Positions 44,894 through 53,551 of a stretch of 64,000 nt of DNA are shown here, piece by piece. This DNA comes from Clostridium sp. 26_22 (GTDB taxonomy: Bacteria; Bacillota; Clostridia; TANB77; CAG-508): contig MNRP01000056.1 in assembly GCA_001916005.1 (NCBI GenBank), forward strand, positions 62,001-126,000, in the 5' to 3' direction. The translations under genes and the position numbers were made by a program. Numbering within the stretch: position 1 is the stretch's first letter; each line of letters starts with the position of its first letter. The notes below the pieces were generated by a model. It saw only the letters and a program-made list of their open reading frames with translations. It searched no databases and was not told the DNA's origin.

Positions 44894-44969
44894 GGTCGTT
44901 TAGCTCAGCTGGGAGAGCATCTGCCTTACAAGCAGGGGGTCATAGGTTCGAGCCCTATAACGACCACCA
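44894..44969 (+). tRNA. tRNA-Val (anticodon TAC)
   Basis: Acceptor GGTCGTT/AACGACC, D stem GCTC/GAGC, anticodon stem CTGCC with loop TTACAAG, T loop GTTCGAGCC, and encoded CCA. First gene of a three-tRNA operon. Confidence 0.95.
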
Positions 44970-44979
44970 TTCTTTTTAC

Positions 44980-45056
44980 GGCCTGGTAGTTCAGTTGGTT
45001 AGAACGCTAGCCTGTCACGCTAGAGGTCGACGGTTCGAGCCCGTTCCAGGTCGCCA
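44980..45056 (+). tRNA. tRNA-Asp (anticodon GTC)
   Basis: Acceptor GGCCTGG/CCAGGTC, anticodon loop CTGTCAC, discriminator G as expected for Asp, and encoded CCA. Second gene of the operon. Confidence 0.95.
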
Positions 45057-45085
45057 TTTTTTTATATATAAGATTTTTATTTTTT

Positions 45086-45161
45086 GGCTCGATAGCTCAG
45101 TTGGTAGAGCAGGGGACTGAAAATCCCCGTGTCAGTGGTTCGATTCCACTTCGAGCCACCA
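45086..45161 (+). tRNA. tRNA-Phe (anticodon GAA)
   Basis: Acceptor GGCTCGA/TCGAGCC, anticodon stem GGGGA/TCCCC with loop CTGAAAA, GTTCGATTC T loop and encoded CCA. Third gene of the operon. Confidence 0.95.
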
Positions 45162-45167
45162 TTTATT

Positions 45168-45197
45168 AGAAGTAGTTTTTGAACTACTTCTTTTTTT
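45168..45197 (+). terminator. terminator of the tRNA operon
   Basis: AGAAGTAGTT (45168-45177) pairs with AACTACTTCT (45182-45191), followed by a T-run. Confidence 0.88.
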
Positions 45198-45210
45198 ACT
45201 TTTTATAGAA

Positions 45211-46074
45211 TTAGCTTATATCTTCATATGTTGTTACTAACCTAGCCCCCTGCTTAATCAAATCATTTGTACCAACTGAATTAATAGAATTTATATTGCC
45301 TGGAACTACAAATACCTCTCTCCCTTGTTCTAACGCAAAATCAACTGTAATTAATGTCCCACTTTTTTCTTTTGCTTCAATTACAATAATGCCACTGCTT
45401 ATTCCACTAATAATTCTATTTCTAGCTGGAAATTTCATTTTGTCTGGTTTAGTTCCACATGGGTATTCTGAGATAATTGTTCCACCTCTTTTTACAATTT
45501 CATTTGCTAATTCTAAATTTTCTTTTGGATAAATCATATCTAATCCATTTCCTAATACTGCAATTGTATTACCATTATTTAAACTTCCTAAATGTGCATA
45601 ACTATCAATTCCTTTAGCTAAACCACTTACTATATTTATATTTTGTTTTGAAAGATTATAAGCAAAATATTCTGCTGATTTTTTACCATATGTCGTACAT
45701 TCTCTGCATCCAACAATTCCTATATTTTTATTGTTTAATTTTTCTATATTTCCTTTAACATATAAACTAATTGGTGGGTCGTAAATTTTTTTTAGTGCTT
45801 GAGGATATTCTCTTTCATTTATGTTGATAATTTTTATATTTTTTTCCTTCATATATTTTATATGATAATTTAATATTTTTTCATTTTTGGAAATTATTAT
45901 CTCTTTTGCAATTGCTTCTCCTATTCCATTTATATTGAGTAATTCTTCTTTTGTCAATTTGTAAATTTCTTCTGGAGTTTTATACAATTCTAATAGTCTT
46001 AATTTTCTTTTGCTACCTAAATTTTTAATTAAGCTTAACCATATCCAGTATCTTTTATTTTCTAATTCTTCCAT
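45211..46074 (-). CDS. dprA: DNA-processing protein DprA
   Basis: A 287-residue DprA/Smf protein, which loads RecA on incoming single-stranded DNA during transformation. An N-terminal helix-hairpin-helix/SAM-like part (LLNINGIGEAIAKEII) precedes the Rossmann domain with IGIVGCRECTTYGKKSAEYF, VSGLAKGIDSYAHLGSL, AVLGNGLDMIYPKEN and FPARNRIISGIS. The C-terminal winged helix found in some DprA proteins is missing. It could be part of natural competence or of general DNA handling. Confidence 0.93.
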   Translation of the reverse strand: MEELENKRYWIWLSLIKNLGSKRKLRLLELYKTPEEIYKLTKEELLNINGIGEAIAKEIIISKNEKILNYHIKYMKEKNIKIININEREYPQALKKIYDPPISLYVKGNIEKLNNKNIGIVGCRECTTYGKKSAEYFAYNLSKQNINIVSGLAKGIDSYAHLGSLNNGNTIAVLGNGLDMIYPKENLELANEIVKRGGTIISEYPCGTKPDKMKFPARNRIISGISSGIIVIEAKEKSGTLITVDFALEQGREVFVVPGNINSINSVGTNDLIKQGARLVTTYEDIS

Positions 46075-46097
46075 ATCTTAATTCCTCCTTATTTTGG

Positions 46098-46127
46098 CAT
46101 AAAAAAGGACACAATTATACTGTGTCC
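46098..46127 (-). terminator. terminator of folD
   Basis: GGACACA (46108-46114 area) pairs with TGTGTCC, followed by TTTTTTA on the minus strand; it separates folD from dprA. Confidence 0.82.
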
Positions 46128-46142
46128 CACATTAATATTTTT

Positions 46143-47000
46143 TTAATCTATCATTCCGTTTTGTCTTTTAGTTGCTTTAATTACATTATTCATAAGCATA
46201 GCTATTGTCATTGGTCCAACTCCCCCCGGAACCGGTGTTATATAACTTGCTTTTTCTTTCACATTTTCGAAATCTACATCTCCTGTGATTTTACCATTTT
46301 CTAATCTGTTTATTCCAACATCTATTACAACCGCATTTTCTTTTACCATATCAGCTGTTACAAATTGAGCTTTTCCTATTGCAGATATTAATATGTCTGC
46401 TTCTTTTGCTTTTTGCGCTAAATTTTGTGTTTTTGAATGGCAAACTGTTACTGTTGCATTTTTATTTAAGCAACAATGCATTAATGGTTTTCCTACGATG
46501 TTGCTTCTTCCTAATATTACCACATTTTTTCCAGTTAAGTCAATATTATATTTTTCAAACATTTTCATTATTCCATATGGTGTACATGATACGAATGTAT
46601 CTTGGTTTAATACAAGTTTTCCAACATTTACTGGATTAAATCCATCTACATCTTTTTGAGGTGATATTGTTCTAAATGCTTCATTTATATCTAAATTTGC
46701 AGGTATTGGACTTTGTAATAATATTCCATTTATTGTTTTATCTTGATTTAATTTTTCTATTAGCTCTATTAGTTCTTTTTGTTTTGTATTTGAACTTAAT
46801 AAATATTCTTTATATTCTATTCCAACATCTTCACATGCTTTACTTTTATTTCTAACATATACTTTTGATGCTGGATCATCTCCAACCATTATTACTGCTA
46901 ATTTTGGATTAATTTGTTTGTTTTTTAATTCTTCACATTCTATTTTTAAATTTGCTCTTATTTTTTTTGCTAATTCTTTTCCATCTATTATTATAGCCAT
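46143..47000 (-). CDS. folD: bifunctional methylenetetrahydrofolate dehydrogenase/cyclohydrolase FolD
   Basis: A 285-residue FolD, interconverting 5,10-methylene-THF and 10-formyl-THF with NADP in one-carbon metabolism. VGDDPASKVYVRNKSKACEDVGI contains the conserved Tyr and catalytic Lys, GILLQSPIPANLD the substrate loop, VILGRSNIVGKPLMH the nucleotide-binding turn and TPVPGGVGPMTIAMLM the C-terminal signature. Normal length. Confidence 0.95.
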   Translation of the reverse strand: MAIIIDGKELAKKIRANLKIECEELKNKQINPKLAVIMVGDDPASKVYVRNKSKACEDVGIEYKEYLLSSNTKQKELIELIEKLNQDKTINGILLQSPIPANLDINEAFRTISPQKDVDGFNPVNVGKLVLNQDTFVSCTPYGIMKMFEKYNIDLTGKNVVILGRSNIVGKPLMHCCLNKNATVTVCHSKTQNLAQKAKEADILISAIGKAQFVTADMVKENAVVIDVGINRLENGKITGDVDFENVKEKASYITPVPGGVGPMTIAMLMNNVIKATKRQNGMID

Positions 47001-47017
47001 TTTTAATACCTCTTTTA

Positions 47018-47260
47018 TTAATCATTTATAATTTTATATTCAATATCTTCCATGTGCGGAAACATCTCTCTAACCCTTTTTAATGTTAGCATTGACATTT
47101 TGGGTTGTGGATTTTTTGGATGGTCTGATAATAATTTTTGTGTATAACAATTTGGTGCTGTTTTAAATAATAAATATCTATTTCTTACATATGTGTAAAA
47201 TATTTGATAACCATTATTTAAATCTTCCCACATCATTTCAAATGTATATTTTTCTTCCAT
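47018..47260 (-). CDS. small hypothetical protein
   Basis: About 80 residues, soluble, aromatic-rich at the N-terminus (YTFEMMWEDLNNGYQIFYTYVRNRYLLFKTAPNCY) with a C-terminal helix (MLTLKRVREMFPHMEDIEYK). No family recognised. The ATG at 47260 has GGAGG five bases upstream; the ATG four codons earlier overlaps the site. It sits between ligA and folD with gaps of 16-17 bp and is probably cotranscribed with both. Confidence 0.62.
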   Translation of the reverse strand: MEEKYTFEMMWEDLNNGYQIFYTYVRNRYLLFKTAPNCYTQKLLSDHPKNPQPKMSMLTLKRVREMFPHMEDIEYKIIND

Positions 47261-47276
47261 TTTTTCCTCCATAATT

Positions 47277-49277
47277 CTATTTTATCATTTGGCTAAATTC
47301 TTCTTCAGATATTATTTGAATTCCTAAGATTTGAGCTTTTGTTAATTTACTTCCTGCTTCTTCTCCTGCTAGTACATAGTCTGTTTTTTTAGATACTGAG
47401 CCTGAGGTTTTTCCACCTAATCTTTCTATTATATCTTCCGCTTCTTTTCTTGTATATTTTTCTAAACTTCCTGTTAATACAAAAGTTTTTCCATCAAATC
47501 TTTTGTCTGTGCTTTCTTCTTCTAAACAATTCATATTAACACCAGCTTGTTTTAATTTTTTTAACAAGTCTTCTGTTTGTTGTTGTAAAAAGAATTCTCT
47601 AATACTGTTTGCCATAACTTCGCCAATATCTTTTATTTCACTTAATTCTTCAAAGCTTGCATTAGATAAATTGTCCATTGTTCTATATTTTCTAGCTAAT
47701 AATTTTGAAGCTTTTCCACCAACGTGTCTTATTCCTAAAGCTGTTATTAATCTATATAAATCGTTTTGTTTACTTGCATTTATACTATCTATTAAATTTT
47801 GAGCAAATTTCTTTCCATTTTTTTTCAAAGATGCTATGTCTTTAAATTCTAATTCATATATATCTGATATATTATGAATTAATTCTTTGTCTAATAATTG
47901 TTGTATGATGTTTTCTCCTAGCCCGTCAATGTTCATTGCTTCTCTTGATACAAAGTGAACTAGATTTCTAAATAATTTTGCTGGGCATTCAATTCCTGTA
48001 CATCTTATAGCAGATTCCCCTTCTTCTCTTACTGCTTCTGCACCACATACAGGACATACTCTTGGCATTTCGAAATTCTTTTCATTTCCTATTCTTTTTT
48101 CTTCAACAACTTTTACTATTTCAGGGATTACATCTCCAGCTTTTTGAATTACTACTGTGTCCCCTATTTTTAATCCTTTTTCTTTTATAAAATCCTCATT
48201 GTGTAAAGTTGTTTTTGATATAGTTGACCCTGCCACTTTTACTGGTTCTAATATTGCCATAGGTGTTATTACACCTGTTCTTCCCACTTGACATACAATG
48301 TCTTTTAATATTGTTTCTTTTTGCTCTGGTGGGTATTTGTAAGCAACAGCCCATCTTGGAGTTTTTACTGTTGTTCCCAATATCTCTCTAAATTTTAGAT
48401 TATCTATTTTTACAACTGCTCCATCTATTCCAAAGGTTAAGTTTTCTCTCATTTCTCCAATTTTATTAATTGCATCTTTTACTTCTTGTATAGTGCTACA
48501 TGGTATACGTACTGGATTTACATTAAATCCTAATTTTTCTAAATATTCAAGTTCTTCAAAGTGTGAGTTAAATTCTTTTCCATCTATTTTTTGTACATTA
48601 AATATATATATATCAAGTGGTCTTTTAGCTGTTATTTTGCTATCTAATTGTCTTAATGAACCTGCTGCTGCATTACGTGCATTTGCGAATAATTCTTCTT
48701 CATTTTCTTCTCTTTCTTGGTTCATTTCTTCGAAATCTTTTTTTGATATAAATACTTCTCCACGTACTGTTATATCTATTTTATCATTTATTTCCATAGG
48801 GATTGTTTTTACTGTTTTCAAGTTTTGCGTTACATCTTCGCCAACTAATCCATTTCCTCTAGTTGCACCTCTAACGAATTTTCCATTTTTGTATTCTAAG
48901 GCTGATGATAATCCATCTATTTTTGTTTCTACTACATATTTTACTTCTTTAATTCCGTTTTCAACTGCCTTTTCTTCCATTTTATGGCAGAAATCTTCTA
49001 TATCTTCTAAACTAAAAACATCTTGTAAACTTTGTAAAGGGACTTCATGTGTTACTTTTTCAAATCCCTCTTTTACATGACCTCCTACTTTTTGGGTTAA
49101 AGATTCTTTTGATATAAATTCTGGGTATTCCTTTTCCAAATTTCTTAATTCAACCATTAACATATCATATTCGAAATCTGATATGTCTGGGTTGTCGTCA
49201 TCATAATATTTTTTCGCATAATATTCTGTTTTTTCTCTTAATTCTTGTATTCTCTTTTTGGCTTGTTCTTTATTCAT
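47277..49277 (-). CDS. ligA: NAD-dependent DNA ligase
   Basis: A 666-residue LigA, sealing nicks during replication and repair using NAD. The Ia domain (YYDDDNPDISDFEYDML), adenylation motif ETKIDG with the nucleophile K119, OB fold (RTGVITPMAILEPV), four-cysteine zinc finger (CPVCGAEA... and CTGIECPAK), helix-hairpin-helix repeats and a C-terminal BRCT domain (FVLTGSLEKYTRKEAEDIIERLGG) are all present in the usual order and length. Confidence 0.97.
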   Translation of the reverse strand: MNKEQAKKRIQELREKTEYYAKKYYDDDNPDISDFEYDMLMVELRNLEKEYPEFISKESLTQKVGGHVKEGFEKVTHEVPLQSLQDVFSLEDIEDFCHKMEEKAVENGIKEVKYVVETKIDGLSSALEYKNGKFVRGATRGNGLVGEDVTQNLKTVKTIPMEINDKIDITVRGEVFISKKDFEEMNQEREENEEELFANARNAAAGSLRQLDSKITAKRPLDIYIFNVQKIDGKEFNSHFEELEYLEKLGFNVNPVRIPCSTIQEVKDAINKIGEMRENLTFGIDGAVVKIDNLKFREILGTTVKTPRWAVAYKYPPEQKETILKDIVCQVGRTGVITPMAILEPVKVAGSTISKTTLHNEDFIKEKGLKIGDTVVIQKAGDVIPEIVKVVEEKRIGNEKNFEMPRVCPVCGAEAVREEGESAIRCTGIECPAKLFRNLVHFVSREAMNIDGLGENIIQQLLDKELIHNISDIYELEFKDIASLKKNGKKFAQNLIDSINASKQNDLYRLITALGIRHVGGKASKLLARKYRTMDNLSNASFEELSEIKDIGEVMANSIREFFLQQQTEDLLKKLKQAGVNMNCLEEESTDKRFDGKTFVLTGSLEKYTRKEAEDIIERLGGKTSGSVSKKTDYVLAGEEAGSKLTKAQILGIQIISEEEFSQMIK

Positions 49278-49334
49278 GTTGCATTCTCTCCTTTGTGTTT
49301 TTTATATACAATTTGTATTATATACAATTTGAAA

Positions 49335-49373
49335 CAAAAAATAAAGGAATTTCGAAAAATTCCTTTATTTTTT
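49335..49373 (-). terminator. terminator of the sortase gene
   Basis: AAAAAATAAAGGAATTT pairs with AATTCCTTTATTTTTT; it lies downstream of the ligA start and reads best as a bidirectional element close to the sortase stop at 49376. Confidence 0.6.
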
Positions 49374-49375
49374 GT

Positions 49376-50071
49376 TTAATCTTGTTTTGCAAAAATAATT
49401 GTTCTTTGATCATTACTTGCATCTGTACAAGTTGATAATGTTATTTCAGCTTTTCCTGCTGTATCTCTATCATAGAATGATGTGTCAGACTCTGATGCTT
49501 CGAATTTGTTATATATTGTATATGTTATGCTTGTTCCTCTATAATCTGTTATATATACTTTATCTCCAACTGATAATTTTTTTAAGTTAGAGAAAAATAA
49601 TCCATTTCTATAGTTGTGTCCTACTATTACTGTATTTCCTGGTTGATTTATATTGTCTCCACTTGGGTATAGTGCAACTACTGATGTTGCTAAACTTTGT
49701 GTTGACATTTTTTCTAATATTGGATATTCAAAATTTATTTTTGGAATTTTCATTGTTCCAACTGTTGTAAATCCTTTAAAGGTTTTCTTTGAACCAGTAC
49801 TTGAACTTGAGTTTGTTCCAGTGTTTGGTGTTTCATCTAATCCATCTAATGTAGTATTTGTTACTTCATTATTGTCTGTACCAGTTGTTGTATTTCCACT
49901 ATCACCTGTTGTCACATCTCCTTGATAACTATTTACAAATTCTGATGCTTGTTTTGTTGTTGAATATTTTTTATAATAGTCATATCCTAAAAATCCTAAT
50001 AATCCAAGTATTGCTACTATTACTATAACTAATACTATAGTTAATACTTTACTATATTTACTTTCAAACAT
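49376..50071 (-). CDS. sortase (class D-like)
   Basis: A 231-residue membrane-anchored transpeptidase. One membrane segment (about 8-30) is followed by a Thr/Asn/Gly-rich linker (50-95) and the sortase barrel. The catalytic triad is visible: H152 in VIVGHNYRNG, C215 in LSTCTD and R223 in DQRTIIFAK. It would attach surface proteins with an LPxTG-like signal or polymerise pilins; no substrate is adjacent. Class is judged only from the short sequence around the triad. Confidence 0.88.
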   Translation of the reverse strand: MFESKYSKVLTIVLVIVIVAILGLLGFLGYDYYKKYSTTKQASEFVNSYQGDVTTGDSGNTTTGTDNNEVTNTTLDGLDETPNTGTNSSSSTGSKKTFKGFTTVGTMKIPKINFEYPILEKMSTQSLATSVVALYPSGDNINQPGNTVIVGHNYRNGLFFSNLKKLSVGDKVYITDYRGTSITYTIYNKFEASESDTSFYDRDTAGKAEITLSTCTDASNDQRTIIFAKQD

Positions 50072-50142
50072 AACTTTTTACCTCCGTACTTTTACTCTAT
50101 GTTTTTATTATAACATATTTTCTTAAGTTTTACAATTATTAA

Positions 50143-50487
50143 TTACACAATTTTATCTCCAAATTTTGCACCAGCTAAAACGTGAAAATGTAAATGCATT
50201 ACTTCTTGTCCAGCATCTTTTCCACAGTTTACAATTACTCTATAGCCATTATCTTTGAAGTCTTTTTCTTCTGCTATTTTATTAATAACTCCATATATTT
50301 TTCCTACTATAGCTTCATCTTCTTTTTGCATATGTGCTAATGATTCTATATGTTTTTTTGGTATTACTAATATATGAATTGGTGCTGCTGGATTTATATC
50401 GTTAAATGCTAGTATGTCTTCATCTTCATATACTTTTGTTGAAGGAATTTCTCCTTTTATTATTTTGCAAAATAAACAATCTTCCAT
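50143..50487 (-). CDS. hinT: HIT family nucleotide hydrolase (HinT-like)
   Basis: A 114-residue histidine-triad protein. It starts MEDCLFCKIIKGEIPSTKVYEDEDILAFNDINPAAPIHILVIPK and ends with HLHFHVLAG, the H-x-H-x-H motif whose central histidine attacks the phosphoramidate of AMP-amine substrates. The ATG at 50487 with AAAGGAAG upstream is preferred over an in-frame codon at 50529, which would start inside an upstream purine-rich hairpin. Confidence 0.93.
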   Translation of the reverse strand: MEDCLFCKIIKGEIPSTKVYEDEDILAFNDINPAAPIHILVIPKKHIESLAHMQKEDEAIVGKIYGVINKIAEEKDFKDNGYRVIVNCGKDAGQEVMHLHFHVLAGAKFGDKIV

Positions 50488-50514
50488 TTTTATCTTCCTT
50501 TCAAGTAAGGAAAA

Positions 50515-50620
50515 GGGAAAAAGGGACACCCTTTTTTCCCTCTTCTTATTTTTATATACTTTTTTAATATAGGGAAATTTTTTATATGGAAAAAATGGGC
50601 GTCCCCTTTTCCCTCTTCTT
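50515..50620. repeat. pair of purine/pyrimidine hairpins with near-identical arms
   Basis: Hairpin A: GGGAAAAAGGG (50515-50525) with CCCTTTTTTCCC (50529-50540). Hairpin B: GGAAAAAATGGG (50588-50599) with CCCCTTTTCC (50603-50612). The right arms are extended by the same CTCTTCTT, so the unit is also a direct repeat about 73 bp apart. B may end the alaS transcript; A lies in the hinT leader. Confidence 0.75.
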
Positions 50621-50622
50621 TC

Positions 50623-52380
50623 CTATTTCTCAATAACTGCTTTTATTCTTCTAACTCCTGCAGAGCTCGCTTCTTCTTTTTTTATTTTGAATTTTCCAAT
50701 TTCACTTGTGTTTTTTACATGAGGTCCACCACATAGTTCTTTTGATACATTTCCTATTGAATATACTGTTACTATGTCTGGGTATTTTTCTATAAACATA
50801 CATTCAGCTCCTGATTTTACAGCTTCTTCTTTTGACATTTCTTCTACTGTTACAGGAAGAGCTTCTTTGATCCATTCATTTACTAAATCCTCTGTTTTTT
50901 GTTTTTCTTCATCTGTTAATTTGTGATCACAGTTGAAGTCAAATCTCATTCTTTCTGTTGTTATGTTTGAACCTCTTTGATGTGTTTCTGGTCCTAATAC
51001 TACTTTTAATGCTGCATTTAAAAGATGTGTTGCTGTATGGTATGCTATTGTTGTATCATTTTGTTCAGCAAGTCCGCCTTTAAATTTTTGTTCTGAACCT
51101 AGTCTTGATTTTTCTTGGTGAGCTTTGAATAATTCATCAAATTCTTTCATATCAACAATCATTCCATTTTCTTTTGCAAGTTCACTTGTAACTTCTGGTG
51201 GGAATCCGTATGTATCATATAATTTAAACACAACGTTTCCTTCTATTTTATATTTTCCAGATTGTTTTGCTCTATTCATTTCTTTTTCAAATTCTTTTTC
51301 ACCATGTGCTAGTGTTTTTACAAATTTATCTTTTTCTTCAATTATTACATTTTTTATTGTTTCTGCATTTTTTTCTAGTTCTGGGTACATATCTTTTAGG
51401 TTTTCTACATTTATATCTATTAATGTTGATATTTCATCTAAATTGATTTGTAGTTTATTCATATGTCTAACCATTCTACGTATTAATCTTCTTAAGATAT
51501 AACCTCTATCTACATTACTTGGTCTACCACCATCAGATATTATCATCATACTTGAACGTAAGTGTTCTGCAATTATTCTTCTGCTTTCTATGTTATCTAT
51601 TTTTTGTAATTCTAATAGTTTGTCCATTACTGGTTTAAATAATTCTGTATCAAATGGTGTTTCTTTTCCTTGTAATAACATTGTCATTCTTTCTAGTCCT
51701 AGTCCAGTATCAACATTTCTTTGTGATAATTTTGAATAATTTCCGTCTTTGTCTTTAAAATATTCCATGAAAACATTATTCCATATTTCAACATATTTAC
51801 CACAGTCACAACTTGGTTGACAATCTGGTCCACATGCTGGTTTTCCTGTATCGTAGAACATTTCTGTATCTGGTCCACATGGTCCTTCTTCTCCAGCAAT
51901 CCACCAGTTGTCATCTTTTCCATAATAATAAATATGACCATCTAATATTCCTGCTTTTTTCCAACATTCTGCTGCAACTGTGTCTCTTGGACAATCTTCG
52001 TCTCCTGCAAAAACTGTTACAGATAATTTTTCTACTGGAATTTGTAATTCTTTTGTTAGGAAATCAAAACTCATTTGAATTGATTCTTCTTTGAAGTAAT
52101 CTCCTAATGACCAGTTTCCTAACATTTCAAAATATGTTAAATGTCTATTGTCTCCAACTTCTTCTATGTCATTTGTTCTTACACATTTTTGATAGTCTGT
52201 TAGTCTTGTTCCTGATGGGTGTTTTTCTCCTAATAGATATGGTACTAATGGTTGCATTCCTGCTGTTGTGAATAATACTGATGGGTCGTTTTCTGGTATT
52301 AATGGTGCTGATGGTATTATTGTATGACCATGTTCTTTAAAAAAGTTTAAATATTTATTTCTTATTTCTATTGCTTTCAT
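50623..52380 (-). CDS. alaS: alanyl-tRNA synthetase, short form without the C-terminal domain
   Basis: A 585-residue AlaRS, against about 875 for the usual bacterial enzyme. The catalytic domain is complete (SAPLIPENDPSVLFTTAGMQPLVPYLLGEKHP, then NVFMEYFKDKDGNY and GLGLERMTMLLQG), and the editing domain has HTATHLLNAALKVV and CGGPHVKNTSEIG, the zinc-binding mischarged-tRNA site. The protein stops right after SAGVRRIKAVIEK, where the DHHA1/C-Ala oligomerisation domain would start. Only 135 bp separate it from hinT, so no frameshifted remainder is present. It should still be able to charge and proofread tRNA-Ala. Confidence 0.92.
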   Translation of the reverse strand: MKAIEIRNKYLNFFKEHGHTIIPSAPLIPENDPSVLFTTAGMQPLVPYLLGEKHPSGTRLTDYQKCVRTNDIEEVGDNRHLTYFEMLGNWSLGDYFKEESIQMSFDFLTKELQIPVEKLSVTVFAGDEDCPRDTVAAECWKKAGILDGHIYYYGKDDNWWIAGEEGPCGPDTEMFYDTGKPACGPDCQPSCDCGKYVEIWNNVFMEYFKDKDGNYSKLSQRNVDTGLGLERMTMLLQGKETPFDTELFKPVMDKLLELQKIDNIESRRIIAEHLRSSMMIISDGGRPSNVDRGYILRRLIRRMVRHMNKLQINLDEISTLIDINVENLKDMYPELEKNAETIKNVIIEEKDKFVKTLAHGEKEFEKEMNRAKQSGKYKIEGNVVFKLYDTYGFPPEVTSELAKENGMIVDMKEFDELFKAHQEKSRLGSEQKFKGGLAEQNDTTIAYHTATHLLNAALKVVLGPETHQRGSNITTERMRFDFNCDHKLTDEEKQKTEDLVNEWIKEALPVTVEEMSKEEAVKSGAECMFIEKYPDIVTVYSIGNVSKELCGGPHVKNTSEIGKFKIKKEEASSAGVRRIKAVIEK

Positions 52381-52488
52381 TTTGTTCTTCCTTTCTTATG
52401 ACTAGATATAATTTTATATAGTCTTTTCTCTTTTTTACGTTTTTGATTATACTTCATTTTTGTTTAAAAATCAAGTGGTACAAATTGA

Positions 52489-52536
52489 AAAATACCCTAA
52501 AACCAAACATTATTACAATTTTTGGTTTAGGGTATT
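52489..52536 (-). terminator. rho-independent terminator
   Basis: ATACCCTAAAACCAAA pairs with TTTGGTTTAGGGTAT with a T-run on the minus strand; it ends the transcript of the gene at 52554-52976. Confidence 0.85.
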
Positions 52537-52553
52537 AAATTTTTATAAAAATG

Positions 52554-52976
52554 TTATTCTAACATCTTTATAAGGACTTCTGAGTCTTGTATGGCATCAC
52601 CAAGAACTTTCATCTGTTCTTCTAGTTCTTTAACATCTATTCTTAAGTTTCTTTCATCAATTCCCATCTCTAAAGCCATTCTCAACTTACAACCAATCCT
52701 AAATGACTGACAATCAAAAGTTCTAAATTCATGATTTTTCCAATCATCTGGCAAAGTAATATTGAAAGAAAAATCCGCATTTTCATATCCTTTGAACTTT
52801 CTAAGCCTCAATATATAGATCATATCATGGCTCATCTCTAATGCAACTTTTTGTGCTTCTTTTAGTTTTTTTAGATAGTCTTCTTTATCTTTTTTAAAAG
52901 TTCCTAATTTCACTTCATCTGCATGCATTTTTACATGACGTAAAAAGTGGTCTGTCTGTTCAAGACTCATTGCCAT
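52554..52976 (-). CDS. hypothetical helical protein
   Basis: A 140-residue protein, largely helical and charged, with a central beta-like part (ADFSFNITLPDDWKNHEFRTFDCQSF). No family recognised. AAGGAGG lies nine bases upstream of the ATG and a strong terminator follows, so it is a stand-alone transcript. It is divergent from the HTH/coiled-coil pair at 53168-54482 and the roughly 190-bp spacer could be a shared control region. Confidence 0.65.
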   Translation of the reverse strand: MAMSLEQTDHFLRHVKMHADEVKLGTFKKDKEDYLKKLKEAQKVALEMSHDMIYILRLRKFKGYENADFSFNITLPDDWKNHEFRTFDCQSFRIGCKLRMALEMGIDERNLRIDVKELEEQMKVLGDAIQDSEVLIKMLE

Positions 52977-53167
52977 AATGCAACACCTCCTTGTAGTTAA
53001 TATATTTATTACACAATTCTTTTATTACTTTTTAATAGTTTAAATCAATTCTGCATTGTCATTTTACATAAAATTGATTTTTTCTACTATTTGTGATATA
53101 ATAATTTTGTAACTATTAATTTTATAATATTCTGGTTGTAACCAGAAAAAATTTAGGAGGTTAATTT

Positions 53168-53551
53168 ATGGCAAATATTGCTGCACAATCAAAGACTTCT
53201 GAGCGGATGAAGCAGATGAAGCAAGGTTTTTTAGAACTTCGACAGGCTGGAAAATCTTTTTCGGAAATAGCTGAATTTTTTGGAGTTTCCGTATGGTCAG
53301 TCTATGATAATTTGCAAGAAATTGCAGATGCCAATGGTCTTTCTAGAGAAGATTTACTGTATAGGATTCACAAACCACATGTAATGAGTTCTACTTCCCA
53401 GAAAGTTAAAAATGTAGACAAACACTTAACTGTTGAAGAACTGCAAAAAAACTTTTCTGACATGTTATCTATTACCAATTACATCATTTCAAATATTGAC
53501 AAAGCATTACAAAGTGAAAAAGACAATAAGGAGGATTTTGAAAATGAATGA
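53168..53551 (+). CDS. helix-turn-helix protein, orphan operon gene 1
   Basis: A 127-residue protein. Residues 18-52 (GFLELRQAGKSFSEIAEFFGVSVWSVYDNLQEIA) form a resolvase/RNA-polymerase-sigma-like helix-turn-helix; the remainder is helical. The start has AGGAGG upstream. Arginine codons CGG (codon 15) and CGA occur, unlike in core genes of the window. The stop overlaps the start of the next gene by 8 bp. Regulatory DNA binding is inferred; family not recognised, and phage or plasmid origin is possible. Confidence 0.7.
   Translation: MANIAAQSKTSERMKQMKQGFLELRQAGKSFSEIAEFFGVSVWSVYDNLQEIADANGLSREDLLYRIHKPHVMSSTSQKVKNVDKHLTVEELQKNFSDMLSITNYIISNIDKALQSEKDNKEDFENE

Noticed and set aside
50488..50622. 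Frameshifted remainder of the missing AlaRS C-terminal domain
   Set aside because: The space holds only two hairpins and the hinT leader; no DHHA1-like residues in any frame.
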